Positions 17,249-25,490 of a stretch of DNA of 64,000 bases are shown one piece after another (the first letter of the stretch is position 1; the number at the start of each line of letters is the position of its first letter). Where the stretch lies: the NCBI RefSeq assembly GCF_014904815.1, contig NZ_JACZFR010000006.1:124001-188000 (forward strand). The letters are read 5' to 3'. Position numbers and translations under genes: made by a program. Below the pieces are notes generated by a model, which was not told where the DNA came from, did no database searches, and worked only from the letters and a program-made list of their open reading frames with translations. The stretch comes from Microbulbifer taiwanensis (GTDB lineage: Bacteria > Pseudomonadota > Gammaproteobacteria > Pseudomonadales > Cellvibrionaceae).

Positions 17249-17483
17249 CGCTGAATGCGGGTGTCTTGAATGATTGATTTTTGTACAGACGGCATTATGC
17301 ACCATAAGAGTGGCGCGACGACAGGGCTGTGACATCCTCCCCTGAAGGGGCGTAGGGCGGCGCCTTCTTTGCAATTTTTCGACTAAATGTTAGTTTCGAC
17401 GGATTCAGCGGTGCCATTTCACGATAATTACAGGCGTCGGGGCTATCCTTAACGCCGCACAGAAGAATAAAGAGGGGCGGAAA

Positions 17484-18377
17484 ATGGCCGATATCGTAAT
17501 CCTGGCGGCGCCGGGCATGGGGGCGGTGGACGAGCGCTTCGCCGATCCACTGTTCGCGGCCCTGCGCGAGGGGCTGGGCGACGACTGGTCGCGGCTGCAC
17601 TGCGACACCATCCTGTGCCAGGCGCACCTGCAGACCAATATCGAGCGGGTGTTCGAGGGCATGCAGAAGCGCGATATGGATTTCCTGCGCGCGCGCAAGT
17701 TTATGCTCTACGGTATGGCCGAGACGGCCGCGCAGATGGGGGATATCCAGCAGCGCGGCGGCAACTACGAGAAGACCCAGCAGGCGATTTACTCGACGCT
17801 GGAGAAGGCCGCCAAGGCCGCCTCCGACAATGCGCCGGTGGTGCTGCTCAGTCACTCGGTGGGCTGCGTCAATCTCTCCAACTACCTGTGGGACGCCCAG
17901 CGCGCCAGTATCGGCTACGGCGTCTGGCGCGACGGCGGTCCCCGCGGCGTGCACAGGGGCTCCGGCCGCGATCTGTTCCTGCGCCTCAAGACCCTGAGCC
18001 ACTGGTATACCCTCGGCGCCAGCAACCCCCTGTGGAGCGCCGGGTTGCCGCGGGACCAGATACAGGCGGTGACCTCCGATACCCGCGGCTACAACTTCCG
18101 CTGGAAGAACTTCTACCACCCGGACGATCTCTTCGGCTGGCCGCTGAAGCCCCTCTCCCCCTCGTACAACCAGGCGGTATACCGCGACTATGAGACGCGC
18201 CCGCTGTCGGACTGGAGCGCATCCAACTGGGGCCCGCAACTGGTGGCCCACGACGGTTACTGGAGCAATGCACTGGTGCATCAGCAGCTGCTGGAGGACC
18301 TGCGCGAGCTGCTGAGGAAGAACCGCGGACGCCGCCCGTTGGCCGGTGCGCGAACTCCGGCGGCGGCCACGGTATAA
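17484..18377 (+). CDS. Uncharacterised alpha/beta-hydrolase-like protein
   Basis: A 297-residue soluble protein. DIVILAAPGMGAVDE at residues 3-17 reads like the first strand and oxyanion region of an alpha/beta hydrolase. VVLLSHSVGCVNLSNYL holds a nucleophile-elbow-like S-x-S-V-G with Ser at the elbow, and YHPDDLFG plus LVAHDGYW could supply the acid and His of a triad. It is not matched to a named family here. AGAGGGG lies just before the ATG. It is divergent from malT and runs toward the metallo-hydrolase gene 34 bases downstream. An esterase or lipase-like role is plausible but unproven. Confidence 0.7.
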   Translation: MADIVILAAPGMGAVDERFADPLFAALREGLGDDWSRLHCDTILCQAHLQTNIERVFEGMQKRDMDFLRARKFMLYGMAETAAQMGDIQQRGGNYEKTQQAIYSTLEKAAKAASDNAPVVLLSHSVGCVNLSNYLWDAQRASIGYGVWRDGGPRGVHRGSGRDLFLRLKTLSHWYTLGASNPLWSAGLPRDQIQAVTSDTRGYNFRWKNFYHPDDLFGWPLKPLSPSYNQAVYRDYETRPLSDWSASNWGPQLVAHDGYWSNALVHQQLLEDLRELLRKNRGRRPLAGARTPAAATV

Positions 18378-18411
18378 TCGCGGCACATTTTCCGAAGGTT
18401 TGGTTTCGTCT

Positions 18412-19062
18412 ATGTCGCTGCAATTTCACACAGTCCCGGTCACGCCTTTCCAGCAGAACTGCACCCTGCTCTGGTGTGAAGACAGCAAAAGGGCCGCGGT
18501 GGTGGACCCGGGTGGCGACCTGGACAGGATTCTCGCCGCGGTGGAAGAGCGCGGACTGAAGCTGGAGAAAATCCTGCTGACCCACGGCCACCTGGACCAT
18601 GTGGGCGGCACGGCAGAGCTGTCCAAACAGCGGCAGCTGCCGGTGGAGGGGCCCCACGAGGACGACAATTTCTGGATAGAGCAGCTGCCGATGCAGACGC
18701 AGATGTTTGGCTTCCCACCGGTGGAATCCTTTACCCCGGACCGCTGGCTCAACCAGGGCGATACCGCCACCGTCGGTGACGAGTTGCTGGAAGTGCACCA
18801 CTGTCCGGGCCACACCCCGGGCCATGTGATCTTCTTCCACCGCCCGAGCGGGCTGGCGCTGGTGGGCGATGTGCTCTTCGCCGGCTCCATCGGTCGCACG
18901 GATTTTCCCAAGGGCGACCACGACACCCTGATCCGCTCGATTACCGAAAAGCTCTGGCCGCTGGGCGACGAGGTGCGCTTTATTCCCGGTCACGGTCCCA
19001 TGTCCACCTTCGGCCAGGAGCGGCAGACCAATCCGTTTGTCGCCGACAAGCGCTTTGGCTGA
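18412..19062 (+). CDS. Metallo-beta-lactamase-fold hydrolase, glyoxalase II-like (YcbL type)
   Basis: A 216-residue MBL-fold protein. Zn-binding motifs are THGHLDHVGG (HxHxDH), HCPGHTPGHV, VGDVLFAGSIGRTD and FIPGHGP, in family order. The short length and LFAGSIGRTDFPKGD stretch match the YcbL/GloC type II glyoxalases that hydrolyse S-lactoylglutathione to lactate and glutathione. ATG 18412 is chosen because MSLQFHTVPVTPFQQNC is the conserved start. It is cytoplasmic. The preceding gene ends 34 bases upstream; the next gene starts 7 bases downstream. Confidence 0.93.
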   Translation: MSLQFHTVPVTPFQQNCTLLWCEDSKRAAVVDPGGDLDRILAAVEERGLKLEKILLTHGHLDHVGGTAELSKQRQLPVEGPHEDDNFWIEQLPMQTQMFGFPPVESFTPDRWLNQGDTATVGDELLEVHHCPGHTPGHVIFFHRPSGLALVGDVLFAGSIGRTDFPKGDHDTLIRSITEKLWPLGDEVRFIPGHGPMSTFGQERQTNPFVADKRFG

Positions 19063-19069
19063 TTTCGCC

Positions 19070-19630
19070 ATGGCTACCGTTAAGCGCCTGCTGATACTGT
19101 TGCCGCTATTGCTGGCCGGCTGCGCGGTGGTTTCCGAGGAGGAGTGCCAGGCCGGTCTCTGGTACGAGCGCGGCCTGCAGGATGGCGCCCGCGGGCGCGG
19201 CCAGTCGCTCGTTTATGAAATCGCACAGAGGTGCCAGGAGTACGGTGCGCGGGTGGACAGCGAGGCCTGGCTGCGCGGCCACGAGGAGGGCGTGGAGCAA
19301 TTCTGCACGCCGGAGAATGGCTACTACCAGGGGCGCCGCGGCAACAGTTACGAGGGTGTCTGCACCGGCCCCACCGCCGACCTGTTTATGGTCGAGTACC
19401 GGCGCGGCCTCGCGGATTTTCAGATGCAACAGGAATTCCGCCGCCTGGCCCAGCGCCACGATGATATCGAGCGCGAACTCTACGCGGTGAATGCCGCGCT
19501 GGCCGCTGCCGACGACGAGGAGAGTCGTCGCATCCTGCAATTCCGTCGCAGCGCGCTGCGGCGGGAGCTGAGCCTGCTGGACATGCAGCTGCACCGCTTC
19601 GGTTTCCTCGGTTTCGATTTCTTCTATTAA
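19070..19630 (+). CDS. DUF2799 lipoprotein
   Basis: A 186-residue lipoprotein. The N terminus MATVKRLLILLPLLLAGCAV has a basic start, a hydrophobic core and a lipobox L-A-G-C at residues 15-18. The mature part has EEECQAGLWYERGLQDGARG, the DUF2799 hallmark of W-x-x-x-G-x-x-D-G, and a cysteine-bearing RCQEYG and GYYQGRRGNSYEGVC repeat of the same type. The C-terminal third is helical with a heptad look. The function of the family is unknown. It sits 7 bases after the MBL gene. Confidence 0.85.
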   Translation: MATVKRLLILLPLLLAGCAVVSEEECQAGLWYERGLQDGARGRGQSLVYEIAQRCQEYGARVDSEAWLRGHEEGVEQFCTPENGYYQGRRGNSYEGVCTGPTADLFMVEYRRGLADFQMQQEFRRLAQRHDDIERELYAVNAALAAADDEESRRILQFRRSALRRELSLLDMQLHRFGFLGFDFFY

Positions 19631-19649
19631 GCCGGGATTCATCCTCTGT

Positions 19650-19740
19650 CGTCATTCCGGCGCAGGCCGGAATCCAGGTGCCACAGAACTGGATGCGGGT
19701 ACCGGATCAAGTCCGGTACAGGCTCTGCGCCGGCATGACG
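19650..19740. repeat. 91-base dispersed repeat with terminal inverted repeats
   Basis: The ends CGTCATTCCGGCGCA (19650-19664) and its near reverse complement at 19726-19740 match in 14 of 15 positions. Inner halves with CCGGAATCCAG and ACCGGATCAAGTCCGGT can fold further. Elements of this look, beginning CGTCATTCC and ending in GACG, are common non-coding repeats of proteobacteria. It lies between the lipoprotein and thioesterase genes. Confidence 0.8.
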
Positions 19741-19772
19741 AGCACGGAATTTTTCAATCTGGAAGTAACCCC

Positions 19773-20204
19773 ATGGCAATCTGGCATACAACCCCCACCC
19801 TGGAGCAACTGAACGAGAGCGCCGCCGGCTGTATGCCCGGCCATATCGGCCTGGAGATCACCGAGCTCGGTGACGACTACCTGGTGGGCACCCTGCCGGT
19901 GGATCGACGCACCCGCCAGCCGTTCGGCATACTGCACGGCGGCGCCAGCGTAGTGCTGGCGGAAACGCTCGGCTCCATCGGCGCCAACCTGGCGGTGGAT
20001 ACGGCAAAATTCTACTGCGTCGGCCAGGAGATCAACGCCAATCACCTGCGCCCGGTGGCCGAGGGCGAAGTCACCGGCACCGCCAGGCCAGTGCATATCG
20101 GCCGTAGCAGCCAGGTGTGGGAAATCCGCATTACCGATCCCAATGGCAAGCTGAACTGCATTTCCCGCATCACCATGGCGGTGGTGGCCCACGGCGGCCA
20201 ATGA
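19773..20204 (+). CDS. Hotdog-fold acyl-CoA thioesterase (PaaI/MenI/YbdB type)
   Basis: A 143-residue protein with the type II thioesterase pattern. FGILHGGASVVLAETLGSIGAN places the H-G-G turn and the catalytic Glu on the hotdog helix, and GTARPVHIGRSSQVWEIRI is the usual strand pair. The start MAIWHTTPTLEQLNES is close to the MenI/YbdB branch, which hydrolyses DHNA-CoA or proofreads aryl-carrier proteins. It probably works as a soluble tetramer. Its last base pairs overlap the next start (ATGA at 20201-20204), indicating coupling with the YgjP-like gene. Confidence 0.92.
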   Translation: MAIWHTTPTLEQLNESAAGCMPGHIGLEITELGDDYLVGTLPVDRRTRQPFGILHGGASVVLAETLGSIGANLAVDTAKFYCVGQEINANHLRPVAEGEVTGTARPVHIGRSSQVWEIRITDPNGKLNCISRITMAVVAHGGQ

Positions 20205-20905
20205 ACCAGCCACAGCAGTTCGTCTACGAAAATATTCCCTATCGCCTGGTGCGCTCGCGCCGGCGCAAGCGGTTGGGGCTGGTGCTGGCGGCGTCCGGTG
20301 TCGAGGTGCGCATTCCCGAGCGCTGTGCGGCGCGCCACGGTCACCAGTTCCTGCAGGAAAATATCGAGTGGGTGCGCGCGCAGTTGCTGCGCGCCGATGA
20401 GCGGGCCGCACAGGTGCCCGTGTACCGCTACAGGTTTGGCGAATCCTTTCCCTGGCTGGGGCGACGGCTGCCGCTGCAGCGCGCGCAGCGCTCCGGTGAC
20501 AGCGGTATCGATGAAGCAATCAATCTCTACTCCCGCTCCCGCGATCCGGATGAAAGCCAGCTGCAGACAGCCCTGCAGCGGATCTACCAGCGCGAGGCGC
20601 TGGCACTGCTGACGGAAAAATCGCAGCGGCTGGCAGAAAAACTCGAACTGGATGTATCGTCGGTGCGCGTGCGCCGCACCAGGAGCAAGTGGGGTCACTG
20701 CAGCATTCGCGGCGAACTGCAGTACAACTGGCTGGTGTGCCTGGCGCCGGAACCGGTGGTGGATTACCTGGTGGCCCACGAAGTCTGCCACCTGAGACAT
20801 CACAACCACAGCCGCGCTTTCTGGCTGCTGGTGGAAAGCGTCTGCCCTCGCTACAGAGAGCTGCGGCGCTGGTTACGGGATAACGGTCACAGATTGGTGG
20901 TCTGA
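20201..20905 (+). CDS. YgjP-like metal-dependent hydrolase
   Basis: A 234-residue protein of the YgjP/DUF45 zincin-like family. VVDYLVAHEVCHLRHHNHSRAFW gives H-E-x-x-H and the third ligand His further on, and KWGHCSIRGELQYNWLV corresponds to the family's S-R-W-G-S-C motif. The N terminus YRLVRSRRRKRLGLVL is the usual beta-strand start. Family members are putative proteases or nucleotide-related metalloenzymes without a firm function. It overlaps the thioesterase by four bases. Confidence 0.88.
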   Translation: MNQPQQFVYENIPYRLVRSRRRKRLGLVLAASGVEVRIPERCAARHGHQFLQENIEWVRAQLLRADERAAQVPVYRYRFGESFPWLGRRLPLQRAQRSGDSGIDEAINLYSRSRDPDESQLQTALQRIYQREALALLTEKSQRLAEKLELDVSSVRVRRTRSKWGHCSIRGELQYNWLVCLAPEPVVDYLVAHEVCHLRHHNHSRAFWLLVESVCPRYRELRRWLRDNGHRLVV

Positions 20906-20917
20906 CGCTATTAATTT

Positions 20918-20935
20918 CGTAGGGTGCGCCGTGCG
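20918..20935. repeat. Family A repeat, partial arm
   Basis: Eighteen bases identical to the left arm of the hairpin at 10737, located in the short gap before rlmD. The rest of the element is missing. Confidence 0.65.
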
Positions 20936-20975
20936 GTGGCATTCCGTTTTACTCTCGAATTTTTTCTAAGAATTT

Positions 20976-22346
20976 ATGGCCAGTAAGCCCCGTTTCTTTT
21001 CTCCGAAAAAACAACCGAAAAAGCCGCTGCCCGCGCGGGCCGAGGCCGTCGTGGAAAGATTCAGCCACGATATGCGCGGCCTGGCCCGCGTCGCCGGCAA
21101 GACGGTTTTTATCGACAATGCGCTGCCCGGCGAGACGGTAAAATTCCAGTACAGCGCGCGGCGCTCGCGCTTCGACGAGGGTGCGGTGGTGGAAATACTG
21201 CAGCCATCCCCACAGCGCTGCCAGCCCCGCTGCCCCCATGTGGATCTGTGCGGCGGCTGTTCGGTGCAGCACCTGCAGCCCGCAGCGCAGATAGTGGAAA
21301 AGCAGAAAATCCTGCTGGACCAGCTGGCCCGCTTCGGCGGTATCGAAGTGCCGGAAATACTGCCGCCGCTGGTGGCCGAGCCCTTCGGCTACCGGCGCAA
21401 GGGACGTATCGGCATCCGCCTGGTAAAAACACCAGCGGGAAAGAAGGAGCTGGTCTTCGGTTTCCGCGAAAAACGCTCCAATGACCTGACCGATATCGAC
21501 GAGTGCCATGTGCTGCACCCGGCTGTCGCCGCGCAGATACCGCGCCTGAAACAGCTGGTCCGCGACAGCGACGGCCGCGCGCACTTTTCCCAGCTGGAGG
21601 TGGCGGTCGGCGAGGACGCCGCGGCGGTGGTGCTGCGCCACCTGAAACCGCTATCGGACGCGGACCTGTCCCGCTGGCTGGCGTTCGCACAAGAGACGGG
21701 AATCCACCTGTACCTGCAGCCGGGCGACGCGGCCAGCGCGCACAGGATCTGGCCCGAGGGCGGTGACGAATTTCTCAGCTATCAGCTGCCGGAATTCGAC
21801 CTGACTCTGCGCTTCCACCCGCTGGACTTCGTGCAGGTGAATTTCGACATCAACCGGCAGATGGTCTCGCAGGCGATAGCACTGCTGGATCCGCAGCCCG
21901 GCGGGCGGGTGCTGGATCTCTTCTGCGGCCTCGGCAATTTCACCCTGCCGCTGGCGCGCCGCACCGGCGAGGTGGTGGGGGTGGAGGGTGAGGGGGCGCT
22001 CACTCAGCGGGGGATGGACAACGCGCTCCTGAACAGTCTGGAAAACGTGAGCTTTTGTGCTGCCGACCTGACCCGGGATATCGACACCCATCCCTGGGCC
22101 GCCGGTGGCTTCGACAGGATACTGCTGGACCCGCCGCGCAGTGGTGCCCTGGAAGTGGTGCGCCAGCTTGCGCGCTTCAGGGCGGAGAAGATCGTCTACG
22201 TATCCTGCAACCCGGCCACCCTGGCGCGGGATGCAGGCGAACTGCAAGGGCTCGGCTACCGCCTGAGCAAAGCCGGGGTCATGGACATGTTCCCGCACAC
22301 GGACCATGTCGAATCCATGGCGCTGTTTGAGCGCGTCAAAAAGTGA
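20976..22346 (+). CDS. rlmD: 23S rRNA (uracil(1939)-C5)-methyltransferase RlmD
   Basis: A 456-residue SAM enzyme that methylates U1939 of 23S rRNA. An N-terminal TRAM domain (residues about 20-80) is followed by the [4Fe-4S] cluster ligands CPHVDLCGGC (Cys86, Cys92, Cys95) and a fourth Cys in DIDECHVLHPA. The Rossmann domain has VLDLFCGLGNFTLPLA for SAM, LLDPPRSGA, and the catalytic VSCNPATLARD. Length and motif order match E. coli RumA/RlmD (433 residues). It is monocistronic, with an intergenic repeat fragment upstream. Confidence 0.96.
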   Translation: MASKPRFFSPKKQPKKPLPARAEAVVERFSHDMRGLARVAGKTVFIDNALPGETVKFQYSARRSRFDEGAVVEILQPSPQRCQPRCPHVDLCGGCSVQHLQPAAQIVEKQKILLDQLARFGGIEVPEILPPLVAEPFGYRRKGRIGIRLVKTPAGKKELVFGFREKRSNDLTDIDECHVLHPAVAAQIPRLKQLVRDSDGRAHFSQLEVAVGEDAAAVVLRHLKPLSDADLSRWLAFAQETGIHLYLQPGDAASAHRIWPEGGDEFLSYQLPEFDLTLRFHPLDFVQVNFDINRQMVSQAIALLDPQPGGRVLDLFCGLGNFTLPLARRTGEVVGVEGEGALTQRGMDNALLNSLENVSFCAADLTRDIDTHPWAAGGFDRILLDPPRSGALEVVRQLARFRAEKIVYVSCNPATLARDAGELQGLGYRLSKAGVMDMFPHTDHVESMALFERVKK

Positions 22347-22476
22347 TTGCTCCGTTCGCCGAATGAATTTTGTGAACCATTGAAGTGCACAAGGTTGGCG
22401 CCCGGTCGTTGGTGCCCCCGGGAATCTGGCGTAAACTGCGTTGCAATTCCCTTCAAAAGTCCGGAAAAGTGAGTCC

Positions 22477-22845
22477 ATGCAAGTCGAGCCCCTGAGTGAC
22501 AATTTCGAAGACAACTGCGCGCGTTTCCTGCCGGAGAGCGCCGAGCAGGGCTGTGTCTGGGCGCTGGAGGGGGACGAGGGCTTCGCCCTGTGCGAATCGG
22601 AAAAATACCCGCAGACGGAAGTGATGCCCTTCTGGTCCCAGCGGGAGTTTGCCGAAGTCCACGCCGACGGCGACTGGGGTGATTACAAGGTCGTAGCCAT
22701 CGACCTGGAAGAGTTTATGGACGACTGGCTGACCGGTATGCACGACGATGTGCTGCTGGTGGGTATCAACTGGAACGGCGAGCTGGAAGGCATTGAGCTG
22801 GAGCCGCTGGACCTGCTCGAGCAACTGGAGCAGGAGCTGCAGTGA
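22477..22845 (+). CDS. DUF2750 family protein
   Basis: A 122-residue acidic soluble protein. FLPESAEQGCVWALEGDEGFAL, MPFWSQREFAEVHADGDW and VVAIDLEEFMDDWLTGMHDDVLLVGINW are the recognisable DUF2750 blocks (W-x-L and W-S-x-x-x-x-A patterns). The function of the family is unknown. ATG 22477 is chosen because the upstream residues MQFPSKVRKSES are not conserved. It is followed by a VOC gene 33 bases on. Confidence 0.85.
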   Translation: MQVEPLSDNFEDNCARFLPESAEQGCVWALEGDEGFALCESEKYPQTEVMPFWSQREFAEVHADGDWGDYKVVAIDLEEFMDDWLTGMHDDVLLVGINWNGELEGIELEPLDLLEQLEQELQ

Positions 22846-22878
22846 GCCCGAGCTAAAACGATAACAACGGGAGCCTGA

Positions 22879-23268
22879 ATGGGACAGTTTCTCGGTCCGC
22901 AAACAGTAATCTACGGCGTTACCGATATCGCCGAGGCAAGGGCCTGGTACACGCAGCTGCTGGAGCAGGAACCCTATTTCGATGCCGAGTGCTACGTGGG
23001 TTTCAATGTCGGCGGCTACGAGCTGGGCCTGAACCCGGATGCGCGCAGTGTCACCAGTCGCGCCGACGGCGTCATTGCCTACTGGGGCGTGCGCGATATC
23101 GCCGCCCAGGTGGAGCGCCTCAACGCCCTGGGTGCACGCCAGCACAGTGAGATCGTCGACGTGGGAGAGGGTGTACTCATGGCCAGTTTCCTCGATCCCT
23201 ACGGCAATATTTTCGGCATCATCGAGAACCCGCATTTCAAACAGCAGCAAGCGGAGCAGTCCCCGTGA
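22879..23268 (+). CDS. VOC (glyoxalase/bleomycin-resistance fold) protein
   Basis: A 129-residue single VOC domain of two beta-alpha-beta-beta-beta units: VIYGVTDIAEARAWYTQLLEQEPYFD and GVIAYWGVRDIAAQVERLNALG. The end FLDPYGNIFGIIENPHF is typical. The positions where glyoxalase I has metal ligands are not clearly all present, so a binding or non-glyoxalase role is possible. The gene overlaps the SDR start by four bases (GTGA at 23265-23268), so the two are coupled. Confidence 0.88.
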   Translation: MGQFLGPQTVIYGVTDIAEARAWYTQLLEQEPYFDAECYVGFNVGGYELGLNPDARSVTSRADGVIAYWGVRDIAAQVERLNALGARQHSEIVDVGEGVLMASFLDPYGNIFGIIENPHFKQQQAEQSP

Positions 23269-24200
23269 GCAAACCACCGGCATCCAGGTTCCGCCCCTCA
23301 GACCAGACTTTCGCCGCCGAGAGCCTGGCGCAGATTGGCCGCGGCTATGTGGTGCCGGACCGGGTGGCACTGGTTACCGGCTGCTCCAGCGGCATAGGTC
23401 GCGAGCTGGCCCTGGCCCTGCACCGTCGCGGCACCATCGTCATTGCCACCGCGCGCCGCCCGGAGAGCCTGCAGGAACTGGCGGACCTGGGTATCGCCAC
23501 CGAGGCCCTGGACGTCAATTCCCAGGCCGATATCAACCGGGTGGTGCACGCCCTCAAGGCCGCCTACGGGCGCCTGGATATCCTGATCAACAACGCCGGC
23601 TTCGGGCAGATGGGCCCGCTGCTGGAGCTGGACACCCGCGCCCTGGAAAACCAGTTCCGCACCAACGTGTTTGCCCCCATGGCGCTGATCCGCGCCTGCG
23701 CGCCGCTGATGAAATCCGAGCGCCGCGGCATAGTGTGCAATATCGGCTCTGTCTCCGGCGTTATGCCGACTCCCTTCTCCGGCGCCTACTGCGCCTCCAA
23801 GGCGGCGCTGCACACCTTGTCGGAAGTGCTGCGCCTGGAGCTGAGACCCTTCGGCATCCGTGTCATGACAGTACAGCCGGGCGCCATAGCGTCCGAGTTC
23901 GGCCGCCACGCCGAGGTCTCCCTGCGCGGCCTGCTGGCGCCGGATTCCTGGTACAAGCGCCAGGAAGAGGCGGTGCGCGCCCGCGCCCAGGAGTCGCAGC
24001 AGAATGCGACACTGGCCAGTGTGATGGCGCGCAGGTTGGTGAAAGAACTGCTGAAGCGGCGGCCGCCGACGATAGTGCGTATCGGCAACAAGAGCCGCCT
24101 GCTGCCGTGGATGGCGCGCTGGCTGCCGCGAAGATTCCGGGACTGGATAATGGCGCGGCGTTTCAAGTTGCGGCGGATGAGAATGGTGAATGCGGAATGA
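23265..24200 (+). CDS. SDR-family oxidoreductase with C-terminal extension
   Basis: A 311-residue SDR. The first 27 residues precede the Rossmann fold. VTGCSSGIGRELAL is the cofactor loop, NNAGFGQMG the stabilising motif, IGSVSG carries the catalytic Ser, and YCASKAALH the Tyr and Lys. The C-terminal 60 residues (RRPPTIVRIGNKSRLLPWMARWLPRRFRD) are basic and amphipathic, as in SDRs of retinol-dehydrogenase-like type that touch membranes. The substrate is unknown. It is co-translated with the VOC gene. Confidence 0.9.
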   Translation: MSKPPASRFRPSDQTFAAESLAQIGRGYVVPDRVALVTGCSSGIGRELALALHRRGTIVIATARRPESLQELADLGIATEALDVNSQADINRVVHALKAAYGRLDILINNAGFGQMGPLLELDTRALENQFRTNVFAPMALIRACAPLMKSERRGIVCNIGSVSGVMPTPFSGAYCASKAALHTLSEVLRLELRPFGIRVMTVQPGAIASEFGRHAEVSLRGLLAPDSWYKRQEEAVRARAQESQQNATLASVMARRLVKELLKRRPPTIVRIGNKSRLLPWMARWLPRRFRDWIMARRFKLRRMRMVNAE

Positions 24201-24276
24201 GGAATAAACTGACCCGCCTAGGCCTCATTGATTCGCATCACCCCTGACGCTCACCCTTCGGGCGCCTTCGGCTGTG

Positions 24277-24299
24277 CAAATCTGCTCCAGGCAGATTTG
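24277..24299. terminator. Hairpin between convergent SDR and selU
   Basis: CAAATCTGC (24277-24285), loop TCCAG, GCAGATTTG (24291-24299): perfect 9-base arms between two convergent genes. There is no long T-run on either strand, so a bidirectional terminator is only one possibility. Flanking copies of GCGGAATG and CGCATTCCGCATT form a wider inverted pair. Confidence 0.4.
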
Positions 24300-24309
24300 T
24301 CCGCATTCA

Positions 24310-25401
24310 TCATTTCGCATTCCGCATTTCCGTAAGCCAGTCCGCGACTTCGGCAAAACTGCCGCTGAACAGTAGCTCCCCCTCGCGCTTCTGCATCAGG
24401 TAGTCGTAGGTCCCGTCGTAATACTCCGTCAGCAGCGTCATCACCACCGGGATATAGGCATCGGCACTGCCGCGCTGTGCCAATTCGCGGTTGGCGGCCT
24501 GCAGTTGTTCATCCAGCTGCCTGTGACGCAGGCCGCCGAGGCGTTTCCGGATTTTGCCCAGGTTGCCGCGCAGCTCCTCGCCCAGTGCCTCGGCCGGATC
24601 CCGGTCCGAGTCGGCGAAGCGCGGCAGTGCCTCGGCCACATAGTCGCGCACAATCCGTCGCGCCCGCGCCTCTACCGGCTCCTGCACCAGCACGCGCGGC
24701 GCCGACTTTATGGTTTCCAGCAGTACCGGCGGCAGGGCGCAGCGGCCGATAAGGCGGCTCTCGTCTTCGATAAAGGCCGCCCCCGGCTGCTGCGACAGCT
24801 TCAGCAGGTCGATACTGACGCTGTTCTCGAAGTCGATCTGGGCCGGCTGCGGTTGGCCGATGCGGCCGAAGCTGGAGCCACGGTGGCGGGCTATGCCCTC
24901 CAGGTCGACGGCGCGTGGCGCCTGGTGGATCAGTTCCGTCTTGCCGCAGCCGGTGTGGCCGGCAATGACTATCAGCGGCAGCCCTGCGCACTGGCGATCC
25001 AGCGAATCCAACAAAAAATTGCGCATGGCCTTGTAGCCACCCTCCACCAGTGGGTAGTCGATACCCTCGTCGCGCAGTAGTTGCTGGGTGGTGCGGGACC
25101 TCAGGCCGCCGCGGAAACAGTAGAGGTAGCCATCGGGATGGCGGCGCACGAAGTCGCTCCATGCCGCCAGGCGCGCGGCGCGCACTTCGGGGGTCGCCAG
25201 GCGCCAGCCCAGAGCTATGGCCGCCTGCTGGCCGGCGCGTTTGTACTCTGTACCCACCTGTTCGCGCTGGCGGTCGTCGAGCAGCGGCAGGTTCTCCGCC
25301 TGTGGAAAGGCACCGCGGGCAAATTCCACCGGTGCGCGCGCGTCCAGCAACGGATAATCGTTGAGGAAGAGTTTCTCGTAGTCGGCGGTGTTCTGGCGCA
25401 A
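24310..25401 (-). CDS. selU: tRNA 2-selenouridine synthase
   Basis: A 363-residue protein that replaces sulfur with selenium at tRNA wobble 2-thiouridines via a geranylated intermediate, using selenophosphate. The N-terminal rhodanese domain (about 1-125) has the catalytic Cys95 in YLYCFRGGLRSRT. A P-loop domain follows with GHTGCGKT at 148-155. Length matches E. coli SelU/MnmH (364). The start appears to be TTG at 25401 with GGAG upstream. It is convergent with the SDR and divergent from the permease. Its substrate donor, SelD, is encoded at 31870. Confidence 0.95.
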   Translation of the reverse strand: MRQNTADYEKLFLNDYPLLDARAPVEFARGAFPQAENLPLLDDRQREQVGTEYKRAGQQAAIALGWRLATPEVRAARLAAWSDFVRRHPDGYLYCFRGGLRSRTTQQLLRDEGIDYPLVEGGYKAMRNFLLDSLDRQCAGLPLIVIAGHTGCGKTELIHQAPRAVDLEGIARHRGSSFGRIGQPQPAQIDFENSVSIDLLKLSQQPGAAFIEDESRLIGRCALPPVLLETIKSAPRVLVQEPVEARARRIVRDYVAEALPRFADSDRDPAEALGEELRGNLGKIRKRLGGLRHRQLDEQLQAANRELAQRGSADAYIPVVMTLLTEYYDGTYDYLMQKREGELLFSGSFAEVADWLTEMRNAK

Positions 25402-25490
25402 ATCTTGTCTCCGGAATTTATGCGCAGTGTAACCTGAATAGTCAGCAGTGGATTATTCCGCTGGCGCCGATCCCTGGGGCACCGCTATCT